Positions 9,593 through 18,115 of a stretch of DNA of 43,466 nucleotides are shown in pieces; position 1 is the stretch's first letter, and the number at the start of each line of letters is the position of its first letter. The stretch comes from Chlamydiota bacterium (lineage in GTDB: Bacteria; Chlamydiota; Chlamydiia; Chlamydiales; JABDDJ01). Location: assembly GCA_013287645.1 (NCBI GenBank), contig JABDDJ010000018.1:1-43466 (forward strand), given 5' to 3'. Made by a program: the position numbers and the translations under genes. The notes under the pieces were generated by a model. That model searched no databases. It was not told the DNA's origin and saw only the letters and a list, made by a program, of their open reading frames with translations.

Positions 9593-9640
9593 GGGTGCTC
9601 CTTAGGCAAGAATTTGTTTAGCGAGTCTACAGCGTTTGTC

Positions 9641-11167
9641 TCAATTTATGGTGATCTTGATTTTCGGAGAAAGCTTATTGGTTAATTCTTGAAATGATGT
9701 GAAAACAGAGTGGCAGTTTGTAAAGACGATCTCTTTTAGGTTTGGATGATCATTCATATTTAACAGTGCCTCACAATTCACCCGCAAATCTTTAAATTTT
9801 AGAGTCTGAAGTGCCTTCCATTCTATAAATCTACTTATATAACTACCCACGTAAATATAGGTATAGGGTGAGTCTTTGTTTGGATGAACTGAATTACTTA
9901 GTTCGAACATTTGAACGTTAGGTAATAATCTAACAATGTCCAAAGGAAGGGAAGATAACCTGTCAATAGTTACGGAGAATTCTGTAATAGATACATTAAC
10001 CCAAAGATCTTCATTATCATCTAAATCTGAGTTTTCTGTAATAGATTCATTAACCCAAAGATCTTCATTATCATCTAAATCTGAGTTTTCTGTAATAGAT
10101 TCATTAACCCAAAGATCTTCATCATTATCTGAATGTGAGTTTTCTGTATGAAAAATTAATTGCTTATACTCAAAAATGACTAATTTTTTTAATGCAGAAA
10201 TTTTTAATATTTCCTTAAATTCATCCACATTTGGTCCTTTTACAGCTAGTTCAGAAGAGTTTAATCGCTGAAGGGTTTCCCACATACTAACAGCAGGCCA
10301 CATTTTTTGATTATTGTATAAGCAGCTACTGAGAAAATTACGCAGTTGAGGGCGCCTAGTAGGGCATTCATCCAATAACATTGCACAGTTATCAATGTAA
10401 CGATATGTCCCAAAATTAAGTTTGTATTGTGATGCATGATTGCGTAAATTTTTGATGATCTCATCAGGGAGGGGTCTCCAACCATATTCTGTTTCTAATA
10501 TTCTTAAAAAGCCAAAAATTTTCTCTAAATGAGTTGTTGTAGCAGAGTTAGTTTCAGCAAATAAAGCATTCAGTGCTCGAATAGTCTCATTGATAAACAT
10601 TTGTTCGAGGACTTCTAATTGAAATTTAATAGCCAGTGGCAAAAGTGTGGGAGCCTGTTTCAGATCCACCTTTTTATTTGCGCAGACTACTTTAAGCATT
10701 TCTGTAAAAGCCTTTCTGTCACAATCTAGGCGGTATGGTTGTTGAGTTTGAAAGAAAGTGTTAAAAAAAGGGGATTTTAAAGAAAGGGCAATTTGGTAGC
10801 CGAGAGAAATATATAAGTATTCTTGATAGCCATTAAAACGAACTTCTATAGGAGCTCTATGCTTCGTATCAAGCGGAGTGCTAGTGGGGGGCAGTTGTAA
10901 AACTTTTTTTACAAGTTTTGCTATCGGTTTCTCAGTAGGTAACAAATGATCAAGTCCATACCAAAATTCATCAATACATTTACTCTGCCTTTCAGAGAGG
11001 GGAATACCTGCAATCACTGGGTCAAAGTCATGTAGATCAGAAGGGATTATCTTCAATTTCATTAATGCGACTTCAATAGAATGATACCAATCGTCTTGTG
11101 TTGGATTCATAGGCAGAACAAAATTATTGTCGGAGTTTGTTCTTCTTGAAACTTCAGTGGATGTCAT
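9641..11167 (-). CDS. BTB-like / LRR effector-like protein, paralog B with internal tandem repeat
   Basis: 508 aa, the longest member of the A/B/D subgroup. It has the FW module (F68-W69), the BTB-like domain at about 105-198 (YQIALSLKSPFFNTFF, LLPLAIKFQLEVLEQ), a BACK-like linker and C-terminal LRRs ending in SPKIKITIN. Its distinguishing feature is three copies of an 18-residue acidic unit (NSDLDDNEDLWVNESITE-like) between LRR segments, encoded by a 54-bp DNA tandem repeat at 9980-10141. Paralogs A and D have only one such unit. A GAGGGAG SD lies just before the ATG. The leader (11168-11233) is nearly identical to that of D. Same inferred role: a ubiquitin-ligase adaptor or other host-protein binder. 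Confidence 0.8.
   Translation of the reverse strand: MTSTEVSRRTNSDNNFVLPMNPTQDDWYHSIEVALMKLKIIPSDLHDFDPVIAGIPLSERQSKCIDEFWYGLDHLLPTEKPIAKLVKKVLQLPPTSTPLDTKHRAPIEVRFNGYQEYLYISLGYQIALSLKSPFFNTFFQTQQPYRLDCDRKAFTEMLKVVCANKKVDLKQAPTLLPLAIKFQLEVLEQMFINETIRALNALFAETNSATTTHLEKIFGFLRILETEYGWRPLPDEIIKNLRNHASQYKLNFGTYRYIDNCAMLLDECPTRRPQLRNFLSSCLYNNQKMWPAVSMWETLQRLNSSELAVKGPNVDEFKEILKISALKKLVIFEYKQLIFHTENSHSDNDEDLWVNESITENSDLDDNEDLWVNESITENSDLDDNEDLWVNVSITEFSVTIDRLSSLPLDIVRLLPNVQMFELSNSVHPNKDSPYTYIYVGSYISRFIEWKALQTLKFKDLRVNCEALLNMNDHPNLKEIVFTNCHSVFTSFQELTNKLSPKIKITIN
9980..10141. repeat. 54-bp minisatellite, three units, in frame
   Basis: The units are 9980-10033, 10034-10087 and 10088-10141. Units 1 and 2 differ at one position. 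Unit 3 differs from unit 2 mainly in its last 20 bases. The period is a multiple of three, so copy-number changes keep the reading frame and add or remove 18 residues in the LRR region of paralog B. Confidence 0.95.
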
Positions 11168-11233
11168 AATTACTCCCTCTGGAAAGAATTTTTTCGCAAG
11201 TCTACAACGTCTGTCTATATTTTTCTATCCAGA
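11165..11233 (-). repeat. Shared 5' leader cassette upstream of paralog B
   Basis: This segment holds the SD (GAGGGAG) and about 65 bp of leader of paralog B. It is nearly identical to 14164-14232 upstream of paralog D, including the shared word ACAACGTCTGTCTATATTTT. A more diverged form precedes paralog A (9590-9660). It therefore belongs to the duplicated unit and probably contains the promoter or processing region common to this subgroup. Confidence 0.8.
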
Positions 11234-11271
11234 AGATTAAATTGACGGCTAGAGCCGCGGATGAGCTTGGA

Positions 11272-11369
11272 CAAAAATAGATTTTAAAAATCCAAGCATG
11301 CTCGTACTTTCATGTGATTGTTTTGAATATAATTAGTTTACTGAGATGGCAGATATTTCACCATAAATG
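11272..11369. repeat. Direct repeat copy 2: stranded secA 5' end
   Basis: A copy of the secA leader and first codons (compare 7996-8095) lying between paralogs B and C, 3.3 kb from secA itself and not attached to a secA gene. It retains the ATG context AAGCATGCTCGTACTTTCATG on the plus strand. It marks a recombination junction rather than a gene. Confidence 0.9.
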
Positions 11370-11380
11370 TTTATATTTTT

Positions 11381-12718
11381 TCAATCAAAGTCCAGATTGG
11401 GGAACCGTTTCTTTAACATCATGGTAATGTTTTGCTTTATAAGTTCTATTGCATTAGTTCTTTCAGGTAAAAGATCCACTCGCAAAAATTTAAGATTAGG
11501 CCATAACATACTTAAACATGAAAATTCTTCGTCTAATTTAGCTATGTCAAAATCTTCCAAATTATCAATAATGAAGGTAAGTTCTTTAATATCTGGATTA
11601 GGAGTAATATCTTTGACTTTCTCTTTATCTAGTTTTAGGGGATGAGAAATACTAAATCTTTTGAATGAGGGTATTTTTGAAAGTTTTAAGAATTCATCAA
11701 ATTCTAGGTCTACATTTATTTCTGAAGGCTTTAACTTTTGAATGATTTCCAAATGAGTTTCTATATCATCCTCTAAAAAATATATCTTTTCAGAGAGAAT
11801 ATTACGCAGCTGGGTGTATTGATTAGGATCTTCAGGCAGCTCATGAGCAATTTCTTTGATGCGCACTAAAAATATTTCATCAAGATCATAATCATCGAAT
11901 AGACTCTTTAAATGTTCAAGAATTTCATCAGGTAATTTTTCCCAGTTAAAACTCTTTTCTAATTTCATTATAAATGACACAATTTTTTCAAATTTGAAAA
12001 ATTGGTTTAAAGTATCTTCATACCTATCTGAGTCAAATAATTGAGTCAGTTCCTCAAGTATACATTTTATGAGCTTCTGTTCGAGTCTTTTCATTTGAAG
12101 CTGTATGGCTATGGGTAGGTGTATGAGAGCTTGTTCTGTATCAATTTTTTTATCTGAGCTTGCAACTTGAAGAAGCTCTACAAATGTATTTTTGTCGATT
12201 TGTTGCAATTCAATCTCTTCAGAGCGCATAAACTGATTAAAAGAGAAGGATTCTAGAGCAAGACCGATGTGGCTTCCTAAAGGCAGTTTTAATTGATCGA
12301 CAAAAGGGTCATGATCATTTTTAAAGTAGATAGTAGTCTTTTTTCTATGTGCGTTATCATTTAGCTTACAGGTAGCAGGAAGTTGTAATATTTTTTTTAC
12401 ATACCTTAATATAGGTTGGTCAGTATGTGATAAGTGATCCAATCCTTCCCAAAAATTTTCTATGGCATTTATCTGCCGATCATTGAGAGATACTAGAGCT
12501 AGAGCTTTAGGGCAATTTTTGTATTTATCGGAAGGGATGATTCTCAATATCTCTAAAGCCATCTTAATGTAATTATTCCAATCATCTTGAGAAGGATTAT
12601 TTGGTAGAACAAAATCAAAATAACTAGGTGCAGCAGATGTTAGCTCTATGGAATGCAAATTTTCAATAGGTATGCGTTGGCTGCTCTGAGATGTGCGGTA
12701 GCTAATAGGTTGTGCCAT
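11381..12718 (-). CDS. BTB-like / LRR effector-like protein, paralog C
   Basis: 445 aa. The N-terminal tail is about 35 residues longer than in E and F. The FW pair is at 89-90, the BTB-like domain at about 128-220 (IGLALESFSFNQFM; HLPIAIQLQMKRLEQK), then a helical linker and a short LRR region ending KKRFPNLDFD. It belongs to the C/E/F subgroup, recognisable by the SQDDWNNYIK...ILRIIPSD stretch. A GGAG SD stands 5 bp before the ATG. The gene starts 14 bp after paralog D ends, so the two should be co-transcribed. Its own 3' end lies 11 bp from the stranded secA repeat. It lacks the acidic Ser/Asp loop of A, B and D. Confidence 0.78.
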   Translation of the reverse strand: MAQPISYRTSQSSQRIPIENLHSIELTSAAPSYFDFVLPNNPSQDDWNNYIKMALEILRIIPSDKYKNCPKALALVSLNDRQINAIENFWEGLDHLSHTDQPILRYVKKILQLPATCKLNDNAHRKKTTIYFKNDHDPFVDQLKLPLGSHIGLALESFSFNQFMRSEEIELQQIDKNTFVELLQVASSDKKIDTEQALIHLPIAIQLQMKRLEQKLIKCILEELTQLFDSDRYEDTLNQFFKFEKIVSFIMKLEKSFNWEKLPDEILEHLKSLFDDYDLDEIFLVRIKEIAHELPEDPNQYTQLRNILSEKIYFLEDDIETHLEIIQKLKPSEINVDLEFDEFLKLSKIPSFKRFSISHPLKLDKEKVKDITPNPDIKELTFIIDNLEDFDIAKLDEEFSCLSMLWPNLKFLRVDLLPERTNAIELIKQNITMMLKKRFPNLDFD

Positions 12719-12732
12719 TGTATCTCCAAAAG

Positions 12733-14166
12733 TTATTGAATGGTGACTTTGATTTTCGGAGAAAGATTACGTGCTAAAATGTCAAATGGTGTGTCGATGG
12801 CGGTGCAGTTTGTAAAGACGATCTCTTTTAAATTTAGGTGATTACTCATATTCACATTTAAGAGTGAATAACAATTCACACGCATATGATAAAATTTTAT
12901 AGTCTGAAGTTTATTCCATTCTATAAAGCTATTCACGTAATCCCCGGTATTGAGGAGAAGGAGTGAGTGGTCTTTTTGATACCTTGAATTACTCAGTTCG
13001 AACATTTGAACGTTAGGTAATAAATTAACCAAAGTAGGCAAATTCAAAGGAAGGGAAGATAACGTGTCAATTGTTACTGAGAATTCTGTAATAGATGCAT
13101 TAGCGCTAATACCTTCATCATCATCTGAATCTGAGCTTTCTGTATGAAAATTTAATTGCTTATACTCAAAAATGACTAACTTTTTTAATGCAGAAATTTT
13201 TAATATATCCTCAAATTCAAACACACTTGGTCCTTTTACAGTTAATTCAGAAGGGTTTAATCGCTGAAGGGTTTCCCACATACTAACATCAGACCACATT
13301 TTTCGATAGTTATATACGCAGCTACTGAGAAAATTACGTAACTGAGGGCGCCTAGCAGGACTTTCATTATCCAATAGCATAACACAGTTCTGAATGTAAC
13401 GATATGTATCAAAATTGAGTTTGTATTGTGAAGCATGATTGCGTAAATTTTTGATAATCTCATCAGGGAGGGGTCTCCAACCATATTCTGTTTCTAATAT
13501 TCTTAAAAAGCGAAAAATTTCCTCTAAATGAGTTGTTTCATCAGAGTTAGTTTTAGCAAATAAATCATTCAGCGCTCGATTAGTCTCATTGATAAATTTT
13601 TGTTCGAGTTTTTTTAATTGAAATTTAATTGCCAGTGGCAAGAGTGTGGTAGCCTGTTTCAGATCCACCTTTTTATTTGAGCAGACCGTTTTAAGAAACT
13701 GTGTAAGAGCATTTTTGTCGCAATCTTTAATGAGGTATGGCTGTTGAGATTGAAAGAATGTTTTAAAAAAAGGCGATTCTAAAGATAGGGCAATTTGATA
13801 GCCGAAGGGAATATGTATGTGCTCTGAACTACCTTCAAAAAGAATTTCTACATATGTTCTATGCTTGGTGTCAAGCGGAGTATTAGTGGGGAGCAGTTGT
13901 AAAACTTTTTTTACAAAATTCATTATTGGACTGTCAGAGGGTTCCAAATGATCCAGTCCATCCCAAAATTCATCAATACATTTACATTGCCTTTCTGAGA
14001 GCGGAATACCTACAATCACTGTACCGAAGTCAAAGTCATATAGATCAGAAGGGATGATCTTCAATTTCATTAATGCGATTTGAATAGAGTAATACCAATC
14101 GTCTTGTGTTGGATTCTTAGGTAGAGTATAGTTATATGTTCTTCTAGATTCCACAGTGGTTATCAT
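12733..14166 (-). CDS. BTB-like / LRR effector-like protein, paralog D (mosaic)
   Basis: 477 aa with the FW module (F67-W68), BTB-like domain (about 105-195), BACK-like linker, one acidic SSDSDDDEG loop and LRRs. The sequence is a patchwork. The linker (TEYGWRPLPDEII onwards, SMWETLQRLN) matches paralog B almost residue for residue, whereas the LRR part (LLLLNT.DYVNSFIEWN, MRVNCYSLLNV) matches A. The last 20 residues fit neither perfectly. This indicates gene conversion or unequal crossing-over within the array. The leader is that of B. The start is set by the GAGGGAG SD before the ATG at 14166. Confidence 0.8.
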   Translation of the reverse strand: MITTVESRRTYNYTLPKNPTQDDWYYSIQIALMKLKIIPSDLYDFDFGTVIVGIPLSERQCKCIDEFWDGLDHLEPSDSPIMNFVKKVLQLLPTNTPLDTKHRTYVEILFEGSSEHIHIPFGYQIALSLESPFFKTFFQSQQPYLIKDCDKNALTQFLKTVCSNKKVDLKQATTLLPLAIKFQLKKLEQKFINETNRALNDLFAKTNSDETTHLEEIFRFLRILETEYGWRPLPDEIIKNLRNHASQYKLNFDTYRYIQNCVMLLDNESPARRPQLRNFLSSCVYNYRKMWSDVSMWETLQRLNPSELTVKGPSVFEFEDILKISALKKLVIFEYKQLNFHTESSDSDDDEGISANASITEFSVTIDTLSSLPLNLPTLVNLLPNVQMFELSNSRYQKDHSLLLLNTGDYVNSFIEWNKLQTIKFYHMRVNCYSLLNVNMSNHLNLKEIVFTNCTAIDTPFDILARNLSPKIKVTIQ

Positions 14167-14232
14167 AATTACTCCCTCTGGAAAGAATTTTTAGCGAGTC
14201 TACAACGTCTGTCTATATTTTTCTATCCAGAA
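14164..14232 (-). repeat. Shared 5' leader cassette upstream of paralog D
   Basis: Second copy of the leader described at 11165-11233. It differs by a short indel and a few substitutions, and similarity ends at the word CTATCCAGAA. The remainder of the gap to the next gene (14233-14462) contains no ORF of its own. It is occupied mainly by the 167-nt inverted repeat starting at 14299. Confidence 0.8.
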
Positions 14233-14298
14233 CTCAGTCTCACTTTATGCATTGTGTGTGGCTACATGCTTTCGGAGCTACGTTCCTTAACGCTACCT

Positions 14299-14465
14299 TA
14301 GAACCTATCCCAGTAATCGGAATGGTTAAATTCGGGATTATTTTCTCCCTAGGAACGGACATTGAATCACGGGTTATATTTTTTAATATTACCCGTGATT
14401 CAATGTCCGTTCCTAGGGGAAAAGAACCCGAATTTAACAGATTCCGATTACTGGGATAGGTTCTA
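14299..14465. repeat. 167-nt imperfect hairpin at the 3' end of paralog E
   Basis: Outer arms 14299-14323 and 14441-14465 are a perfect 25-bp inverted repeat. The middle arms TTAAATTCGGG (14326-14336) and its complement (14427-14437) also match. Inner arms 14348-14374 and 14391-14417 are a perfect 27-bp inverted repeat around a 16-nt AT-rich loop. The right end contains the TAG stop of paralog E. No T-tract follows in the direction of E transcription, so it is not a classic intrinsic terminator. A fold-back (MITE-like) insertion or an mRNA 3'-end stabiliser is possible. Confidence 0.9.
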
Positions 14466-15743
14466 GAGATCGCAAATTTCAATGATTACTTTTAGATTAA
14501 AAGGGAAAATTTCAGCTATGTATTGGTTTATTCCATCTACTTCTGCCCCTAGGCGAATGCGAAAAACTTGAAGATTAGGGAATAATGTTTTAAATCCAGG
14601 TAGATCATTTTTAAATCCGTCTAATACCTCTTTTGAGGGGTTGTCGTCGAAGTTTATACATAATTCTGTAATAGATGGATTAGGCGTTAGATCTTTTACA
14701 TGGTCTATAAGTTCTATAAGACCAAAACCAGAAAACTCTAATTTTTTGAGTGAAGATATATTCAAAATATAATTTAGATCATCAAAGCTTAGTGCTACCT
14801 CCATTTCTGATGGCTGTAATATTTGAATGGTTTCCCAAATAGTTTCGTTTTTAGGATTTTTAAAAAGATAGTCATATAAAGACATACTGAGAAAAAACCG
14901 TAATTCGGTGTAGAGACTAGAATCTTCAGGTAATTCTTGAGCAATTTCATTGACACGCAAAAGAGCTTCATCAGGCAAAATATAATCTGGATAAAGAGTT
15001 CTTAAATGCTCAGTAATTGCATTAGGTAATCGTTTTCCGCTAAAATACTCTTCTAATTTCATTATAAAAGAAACTATTTCTTCAAATTGATCAGAACTAT
15101 CCTTAATGAAAGTAAAATTTTCCTCAAATATTTTAGTAAGTTCTTCGTTAATTATCTTTATAAGTCTCTTTTCGAGTTTTTCCATTTGAAGATAGATAGC
15201 TAGGGGAAGGAGTTCGTGCGCTTTTTCTACATCGATCTTTTTTTCGGAACAACAAACAGTAATAAGTTCCATAAAAGTATTTCCATTGCATTCTGGAATG
15301 AAAATTTTGTCGGAAAAGTATGAATTAAGAACAGGAGATTCTAATCTTAGCGCTTTCATGTATGCAAGCGGCAGCTCAAGAGAGTCTTGATTGTTGTTTA
15401 AAGAGATAGTTATGCAATAATCTCTGTATTTGTTCTGTGAGGGGATATGAGTTAGAGAAATTTGTAGAACTTTTTTTATGTATTTTCCTATAGGCATGTC
15501 TGTATGAACTAAATTATCCACTCCGTCCCAAAAGCGCGTTACGGCTTTTATTTGCATATCTTTGAAGGACTTGAGTTGAGTTCCAGGTAAGGTTTTGGGG
15601 CAGTCATTATAGTTATCTGAGGGGATTATCTTCAGCATCTCTAAAGCATCTTTGATGTAATTATTCCAATCTGTTTGAGTGGGGTTTTCAGGAAGGTTAA
15701 AATTAAATTCTGAATCTGTTCTAGATTCTACTTTGAGTGACAT
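14463..15743 (-). CDS. BTB-like / LRR effector-like protein, paralog E
   Basis: 426 aa, C/E/F subgroup. The FW pair is at 71-72 and the BTB-like domain at about 110-200 (AYMKALRLESPVLNSYF; LLPLAIYLQMEKLEKR). A helical linker and a short LRR region follow, ending NLKVIIEICDL. The stop codon TAG is itself the end of the large inverted repeat at 14299-14465, so the last residues may have been set by its insertion. The ATG has a GAGGAG SD that overlaps the 3' end of paralog F; only 2 bp separate the F stop from the E start, which implies translational coupling. Same inferred role as the other members. Confidence 0.78.
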   Translation of the reverse strand: MSLKVESRTDSEFNFNLPENPTQTDWNNYIKDALEMLKIIPSDNYNDCPKTLPGTQLKSFKDMQIKAVTRFWDGVDNLVHTDMPIGKYIKKVLQISLTHIPSQNKYRDYCITISLNNNQDSLELPLAYMKALRLESPVLNSYFSDKIFIPECNGNTFMELITVCCSEKKIDVEKAHELLPLAIYLQMEKLEKRLIKIINEELTKIFEENFTFIKDSSDQFEEIVSFIMKLEEYFSGKRLPNAITEHLRTLYPDYILPDEALLRVNEIAQELPEDSSLYTELRFFLSMSLYDYLFKNPKNETIWETIQILQPSEMEVALSFDDLNYILNISSLKKLEFSGFGLIELIDHVKDLTPNPSITELCINFDDNPSKEVLDGFKNDLPGFKTLFPNLQVFRIRLGAEVDGINQYIAEIFPFNLKVIIEICDL

Positions 15744-15745
15744 AA

Positions 15746-16927
15746 TTACTCCTCATTCACTTGGAAACGTTGTACATTGGGTAATAGGTTGATTAAAGAG
15801 AGCAAATTGTTATTTATATCGGAATTGGTAGTGGTTACTGAGACTTCACTTATAGATCTATTTAGACTCAAATTATTGTCGTCTTCATCGATAGTGAACC
15901 CAATTGAGGTATATTCAGGAATATCTAATTTCTTAAGTCCCGGGATATTCAAAATTTTTTTAAACTCTTCTGTATCTGGCAAAATTACCCTTAATTCCGT
16001 TGGGTTTAATCTTTGAATAATTTGCCACATCTCATCTCGTTTAAATTCACTGCGGTTTTCGTATAAGCTTTTACAGAGAAGATTACGCAATAGGAGCTGT
16101 CTATTTGCATTCTGAGATAATTCTTGAGCTATCTCTTTAGTGCGGTGGAAGGTTTCTTCATTGAATACGAGATCTGCAAAATGACTTTCTAATTTTTCAA
16201 TAATCTGTTTAGGCAAAGTGTGCCACCCAAAGTTATTCTCTAATTGAGTGACAAAAGAGATAATTTTTTCAAACTGAATTAATTTATTCTTAGATGAATA
16301 ATTACACTCTTTTTCTTCTTCAAATAATTTAGCACATTTTTCCTGGATTTGATGGATATATTTCTGCTCGAGGTTCTTCATTTGAAATTTGATTGCTAGT
16401 GGGAGTACCAGGGGAGCTTTTTCTAAATCTATCTTTTTTTGGGAGCTGCAGACATTAAGTAGCTCCAAAAAAGCAATTTTGTCTACATCTGAGCAGATAA
16501 TTTTTTTTGTATTAATGCAATTTTTAAAATAAGGAGATTCAAGGGCAAGGGCTTTTAGGAATCCTGAAGTTACTTTATGAATTTCTTGCCCTTTAAACGT
16601 AATAGAAATCCATTCTCTATGGGTTTTGTCAAGTAGATTATTCGTTGCAGGCAGCTGTAAGACCTTTTTTGCATATCTAAGCATAGGCAAGTTAGACTCT
16701 TCTAAATGATCCAGCCCATACCAAAAACGATATATAGCTTTTATCTGCCGGTCATTTAGAGAAGCTATAGATAGAGCTTTAGGGCAGTCACTATAGTTAT
16801 CTGAGGGGATTATTTTCAGCATCTCTAAGGCGTCTCTGATGTAGTTATTCCAATCCGCTTGAGTGCGTTTTTCAGGAAGGTTAAAACTGAATTCTATATC
16901 TCTTTTAGAATCAACTCTGAGTGACAT
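15746..16927 (-). CDS. BTB-like effector-like protein, paralog F (short LRR tail)
   Basis: 393 aa. The FW pair is at 68-69 and the BTB-like domain at about 105-195 (FLKALALESPYFKNCI; VLPLAIKFQMKNLEQK). A BACK-like linker follows, and then only the first LRR segments: the protein stops at LLPNVQRFQVNEE, where paralogs A, B and D continue for another 80-90 residues. It is thus a C-terminally shortened member. The N-terminus is very close to E (NLPE..TQ.DWNNYI.DALEMLKIIPSDNY.DCPK), suggesting a recent E/F duplication. AAGGAG SD; the start lies 2 bp after the stop of G. Confidence 0.78.
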   Translation of the reverse strand: MSLRVDSKRDIEFSFNLPEKRTQADWNNYIRDALEMLKIIPSDNYSDCPKALSIASLNDRQIKAIYRFWYGLDHLEESNLPMLRYAKKVLQLPATNNLLDKTHREWISITFKGQEIHKVTSGFLKALALESPYFKNCINTKKIICSDVDKIAFLELLNVCSSQKKIDLEKAPLVLPLAIKFQMKNLEQKYIHQIQEKCAKLFEEEKECNYSSKNKLIQFEKIISFVTQLENNFGWHTLPKQIIEKLESHFADLVFNEETFHRTKEIAQELSQNANRQLLLRNLLCKSLYENRSEFKRDEMWQIIQRLNPTELRVILPDTEEFKKILNIPGLKKLDIPEYTSIGFTIDEDDNNLSLNRSISEVSVTTTNSDINNNLLSLINLLPNVQRFQVNEE

Positions 16928-16929
16928 AA

Positions 16930-18087
16930 CTACTCCTTGATGGTTATAATTAGATCTGGATTGAGTTTAAGAAATTCATTTTTGAGATTAGTAAGAAGAG
17001 TTTGGTTATCTACGCTGTCATCGTCGTCTGAACTGCTTTGATAGGGATCAGCATTTTCTCGAATTTCGCATTTTAATAAAATAATTTCTTTAAGTGTGGG
17101 ATGAGTGCTTAATTTCAAAATATCATCGTAAAAAATGTCTGCTCTTTCGAGACTAAGAGTATTCAGACTTTTTAAATTTAAGAGTTCTGAAAGATCTTCT
17201 ACTATATTTAGTAAATATTTTTTTTTAGAATTGACATGCAGATGGGTTAAATTTGTAAAGTGTTTGGCTATTTCTTTGATCAAAATTGTGTCGAACATTA
17301 TTTGCATTCGAAAGCATTTCAAGTTTGGTAATAAATTTGCTAATAAAGAAATGTCGTGCAGGATAGCTTCATTAGGTAAAACAACAGAAAGCTCCTCAAG
17401 ACGGTTTTGAGGTTTGGAATCATTTGTTGGATCAAAGCCCCAATATTTCCAACGATTAACCGTGAGCTTTTTAATACCTCGTGCTAATAGTTCTTTAAAC
17501 TCTTCAGCCGTAGGTTCATAACATTCTATAGAATTAGCACTTTCGCATCGTTTTTCTAAGTTTTTTAACTCAAAGCGTATGGCAAATGGGAGTAAAATTT
17601 GTGCTTTTGCAATAGTAAGTGGTTTATTTGAGATACAGGCATGCAGCAACATTAGAAAGGTTTTTTTATCACAATCTAAAAGCATAGATTTATTATTGAA
17701 GAAGTTGGCAAAAAAGGGAGATTCTATGCTAAGCAGTTTTGAATATCCTAAGTTGATGAAGAAACATTCTTTATCGTTAAAAATAATTGTGCATTGTATA
17801 GGAGTAGCAGGTAGTTTTAATATTTTTTTTACTAAATAGCCAACAGATTTGTCAGTAGGCTCTAGTTGTAGGAAGGCTTCCCAAAATTCATCAACATAAG
17901 GCACTTGCCTTTCTGTTAGCGTGTTTCCATAGATCACAAAATCAGTTTCATCATACTCTCCTTCGGCCGATCGAATAAGTCCTAATTTCTTGAGTGCGAT
18001 TTCCATTGTTTGAATCCGCGCTTGGTTAGGCAATAAAGTCAACGGTAGTGAACTGTCTGAACTCACGAGTGACACTGCAGAAGTCAT
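16930..18087 (-). CDS. BTB-like / LRR effector-like protein, paralog G (linker deleted)
   Basis: 385 aa. The FW pair is at 68-69 and the BTB-like domain at about 98-185 (YSKLLSIESPFFANFF; LLPFAIRFELKNLEKRC). The chain passes almost directly from the BTB end to the TAEEFKELL...IKKL strand that opens the LRR part, so the roughly 100-residue BACK-like linker of the other members is missing. The LRRs are better preserved here (LLPNLKCFRM, FTNLTHLHV, LKSLNTLSLERA, HPTLKEIILLKC). A Ser/Asp-rich patch SSSDDDDSVD sits near the C-terminus. GGAG SD. It is coupled to F downstream and separated from H by a hairpin. Confidence 0.78.
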   Translation of the reverse strand: MTSAVSLVSSDSSLPLTLLPNQARIQTMEIALKKLGLIRSAEGEYDETDFVIYGNTLTERQVPYVDEFWEAFLQLEPTDKSVGYLVKKILKLPATPIQCTIIFNDKECFFINLGYSKLLSIESPFFANFFNNKSMLLDCDKKTFLMLLHACISNKPLTIAKAQILLPFAIRFELKNLEKRCESANSIECYEPTAEEFKELLARGIKKLTVNRWKYWGFDPTNDSKPQNRLEELSVVLPNEAILHDISLLANLLPNLKCFRMQIMFDTILIKEIAKHFTNLTHLHVNSKKKYLLNIVEDLSELLNLKSLNTLSLERADIFYDDILKLSTHPTLKEIILLKCEIRENADPYQSSSDDDDSVDNQTLLTNLKNEFLKLNPDLIITIKE

Positions 18088-18115
18088 ATAATCTCCAATA
18101 CGTTAAATAACTCTT

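Noticed and set aside
7996..11369. Composite transposon carrying paralogs A and B
   Set aside because: The flanking repeats are the secA 5' end, not insertion-sequence ends; no transposase or terminal inverted repeats are present.
14240..14482. Two opposite-strand frames of 70-80 aa over the inverted repeat
   Set aside because: They encode the same peptide pattern on both strands only because the DNA is palindromic; no SD and no family resemblance.
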